From: Phoebastria nigripes
Taxonomy: Eukaryota; Chordata; Aves; Procellariiformes; Diomedeidae
Assembly (NCBI GenBank): GCA_035582835.1
Contig: JAYKAV010000778.1
Span: 2,953,860 to 3,017,859, forward strand
Direction of reading: 5' to 3'
DNA: 64,000 nucleotides
Shown: positions 61,628 through 64,000 of the stretch, one piece after another
Layout: each line of letters opens with the position of its first letter
Position numbering within the stretch: the stretch's first letter is position 1
Position numbers and translations under genes: made by a program
Notes under the pieces: generated by a model
The model's input: only the letters and a program-made list of their open reading frames with translations
Databases searched by the model: none
Told to the model about the DNA's origin: nothing

Positions 61628-64000
61628 ATAAGAAAGGAAGCTCCATTGAACCAAACAGTGCTAAAAGGAGTATTCTAGAGAAGAGAGTATTCAGGGATGC
61701 TGATATCCAGGGAAGCTGAGGAACTACTGCTGTTCCATATGAAGACTTAATCAGTTAAGACAGTTGTGCTCCCTTCGCAATCAAGGGGACTTGAAAGATA
61801 AAAGGTCAGGTTTAGTATCAGAAGGCCGTGCTGGATGAAGTACTATGGAAAAGGAGCAGTTTTTATCTTTCTGGATATTTCATTACTTTATTAAGCCGTA
61901 GGGCTTCCTGATATTTTGCCCCCCTCCCCATGTCTCTCTAATGGACAGTGGGTCTTTGCCATGTAATTTTCTTTCCTTTTCTTTCTTTGCTAGTTATGAA
62001 CTTTTAAAATAGGTAATCTTTCTATAGACTTCATCACAACTTTAGCTTATTGCACAATGTTGTTCCTGATCATATATAAATTTCTAGTGGCTTGAATGAA
62101 TTTGGTAAGGTAATCTGGTACTCTCTGACGTAAAGTCCAAAGTCTTTTAAAACTGCTATAACAAATTTTAAAATACGAATTTATTTTTATTTTATTCATA
62201 AAATACATAAACTTTATTATATAAATTTCATATTCTAAAACTCAAATTGATAATTAAAAATCTTTTAAATGTATATAAGAATTAAAAGCTAGATCAACAG
62301 AGGGTGCTTAGCTACTCAGTTGTTGAGTTTTCTGGCTGTAATTGTTAACTGTATACTGATCTAAGGGAGTTCATAGTCTTCAAGACAATATCTAGGGAGA
62401 GAGGAAAGCAAGGATGGAAGCTGGGGCACTAAGCTAGGAGCTAAAAAATAGGTAAGGACATATTGTAAAGTCTGCCACTTTCTAGCACATAGATAACTAA
62501 CTTTATTTGGCACTGTATTCTGAAACTTCTTACTGGAGGTAAGTGTCTCTTCCACAAATCAGAATGAAGTCAATTTTCTCTCCCAAAACTGCACTAAGAG
62601 AGAGAAGTGGACTTTTTACTTAGTAATTTTGTGCTTATCTAGAATACTGCACATTTGGCTGTAAAGAACATTGACGTATTTGGAGCCAAGACAGAACTCT
62701 AGACTTTGCCTGCTTCTTGAGATTGCTATAGCATGGTTAGAAAATGAATTCTATGTCCCTTACACTCTTTTACGGACTTGATGGTTGTTTAGTTCATTAT
62801 AAAATGGAGTAATTTTCACAGGAGTGAGGGAGGGACTTGAGGAATATCTTCTGTGCTATGGATGAGTAAACTCACATTTGAGGTGTTGTGTACAAGGAAT
62901 ACTGATATGACTTCTTTTTTTTTTTTCCAGCTATAGGTTATGTACCTCCTGATCCATTTAGAGATGTGCTTTGAGAACATACCTTAGATCATATCACCAG
63001 CAGATTTCAAACCCATTTTGTGAATACTAGCAAGGTGTAGGAAAGATGTAAGTCACTGAACTGCCATTTAGCAAGATTGAAGCACTTTGGGCATGACCAA
63101 AAGCAAAAATTTAGATACCTGGTAACTTCTATTTTGCAGGTATGAATACCCAGAGATTGTGAGCAGTTTCTACTAGTAGAAATGCGTACTCAGCTGCTAT
63201 CTAGGCCTAAAATTTGGATTTATGATTAAGATGACTTGTGAGTATATTCTGCCCAAGTTACCCTATCTAATTCAAAGGATGTAANAAAATATCTTCCTGA
63301 TATTTTAAGAGCTGTAATTTGCTATCTGCATTGATGTAACTAACTATATGTATACTTCTGATTACTGATTGTACTGTCACATAAGTGACAGGTTATACTT
63401 TGAAGTGCAATAACAAGTGAATCCTCTGTGAACTATCCCAGTAGAAGTAGATCCGTTTCAATATTTTAAAGCAGTTCCTAGGAAGAAATAGATATAGGAG
63501 GCATGTGTGTGTCGCAGTTCAAAAGTAATGCAATTCAGTGCAGTAACCTCTCTTCTAGCGTACGAGTTTGCAAAAGGAGAAATGAAGCAGCTTGTTTTGA
63601 CAAATTCCGTTAGCTGAGGTAAAACAGCAAAACTTCCCTTCTTCTGAACTAGGCATTTATTGCTTTTTTAAGGCTAACCACAGGTTTTTTTGAAAAAGAA
63701 TGCAACGTAGATTGTATTAACACATTTTTGTGATTCTGATGTCAAGTGGTAGACAACTCAAGTCGTCTTTAAACAAATAAAAAATAACCTGCATGCGTGA
63801 AGGACACGACAAATGAGGAAATATGACAGCATTTGAAAGAGGCCAGCATTTTTGTGTATACAAATAAACTTCAAACAGTGGCAACTTGAGTGTCTTCTAA
63901 AGAGCAGTGCTTTAGGCCTCACTTTGCTTAGCCATTAAGTAGGATTTAATGCCATGAAAAAAATTCCCAGCACTGAGGCAAACGGTTGATACAAAAGTGA

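Larger units (their letters stand above)
56003..64000. other. Non-coding AT-rich DNA to window end
   Basis: No gene is assigned. T-rich tracts are at 58215-58238 and 61609-61627, and Ns at 58485, 58739 and 63285. A very AT-rich stretch is at about 62160-62290. Two splice-like segments were seen: 59475-59515 (strong acceptor, CAC|GTAAGT donor, Lys/Glu-rich reading KEKKGDKYDEEKAKH) and a 53-nt one ending at a GGAG|GTAAGT donor near 62538 that has stops in all frames. Neither is supported as a gene. Confidence 0.5.

Noticed and set aside
62485..62538. 53-nt segment with a good acceptor and a GGAG|GTAAGT donor
   Set aside because: Stops in all three frames; at most a non-coding exon, with no support.
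1..64000. CRISPR arrays, tRNA/rRNA genes, origins, attachment sites, riboswitches
   Set aside because: No regularly spaced direct repeats, no tRNA B-box-like motif noticed, and the DNA is a vertebrate nuclear window in which prokaryotic features are not expected.

Overview
This window looks like AT-rich, gene-poor nuclear DNA from a bird. The evidence is the repeat content: several 5'-truncated CR1 LINE copies ending in the avian CR1 terminal motif, and two solo LTRs of types familiar from avian ERVL-like elements. There are no mammalian SINEs or L1s, no operons and no bacterial signals. Species and chromosome cannot be read from the sequence. No protein-coding gene can be named with confidence.

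Layout. 1-3.2 kb: unassigned non-coding DNA. 3222-3782: solo LTR with an imperfect 5-bp target duplication. 4.7-5.3 kb: two phase-compatible candidate exons with a stop and an AATAAA. 5.3-16.9 kb: unassigned DNA with homopolymers, a G/T low-complexity block and two hairpins. 16878-18640: minus-strand CR1 with an open reverse-transcriptase segment, interrupted by a 760-N assembly gap. About 20.5-21.0 kb: probable ancient LINE 3' end. 21.7 kb: perfect 13-bp-stem hairpin. 23.4-24.4 kb: a GC-elevated patch open in several frames. 25.6-26.2 kb: AT-rich, ATTA-dense DNA. 31742-32508: plus-strand CR1. 33.6-37.1 kb: further candidate exons ending in a stop and AATAAA. 39.7-40.4 kb: a minus-strand coding-like relic with disablements. 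51003-51947: second solo LTR with internal ~50-bp tandem units. 55361-56002: two CR1 fragments abutting in opposite orientation. 56-64 kb: unassigned AT-rich DNA.

The repeats behave as independent insertions of different age and do not form a functional system. The candidate exons rest only on splice-site quality, phase and open frame. Vertebrate introns and intergenic DNA hold many pseudo-exons with such properties, so they are hypotheses. I found no CRISPR array, rRNA, recognisable tRNA, CpG-island promoter or novel multi-gene system. Isolated single Ns and one long N run are assembly artefacts.
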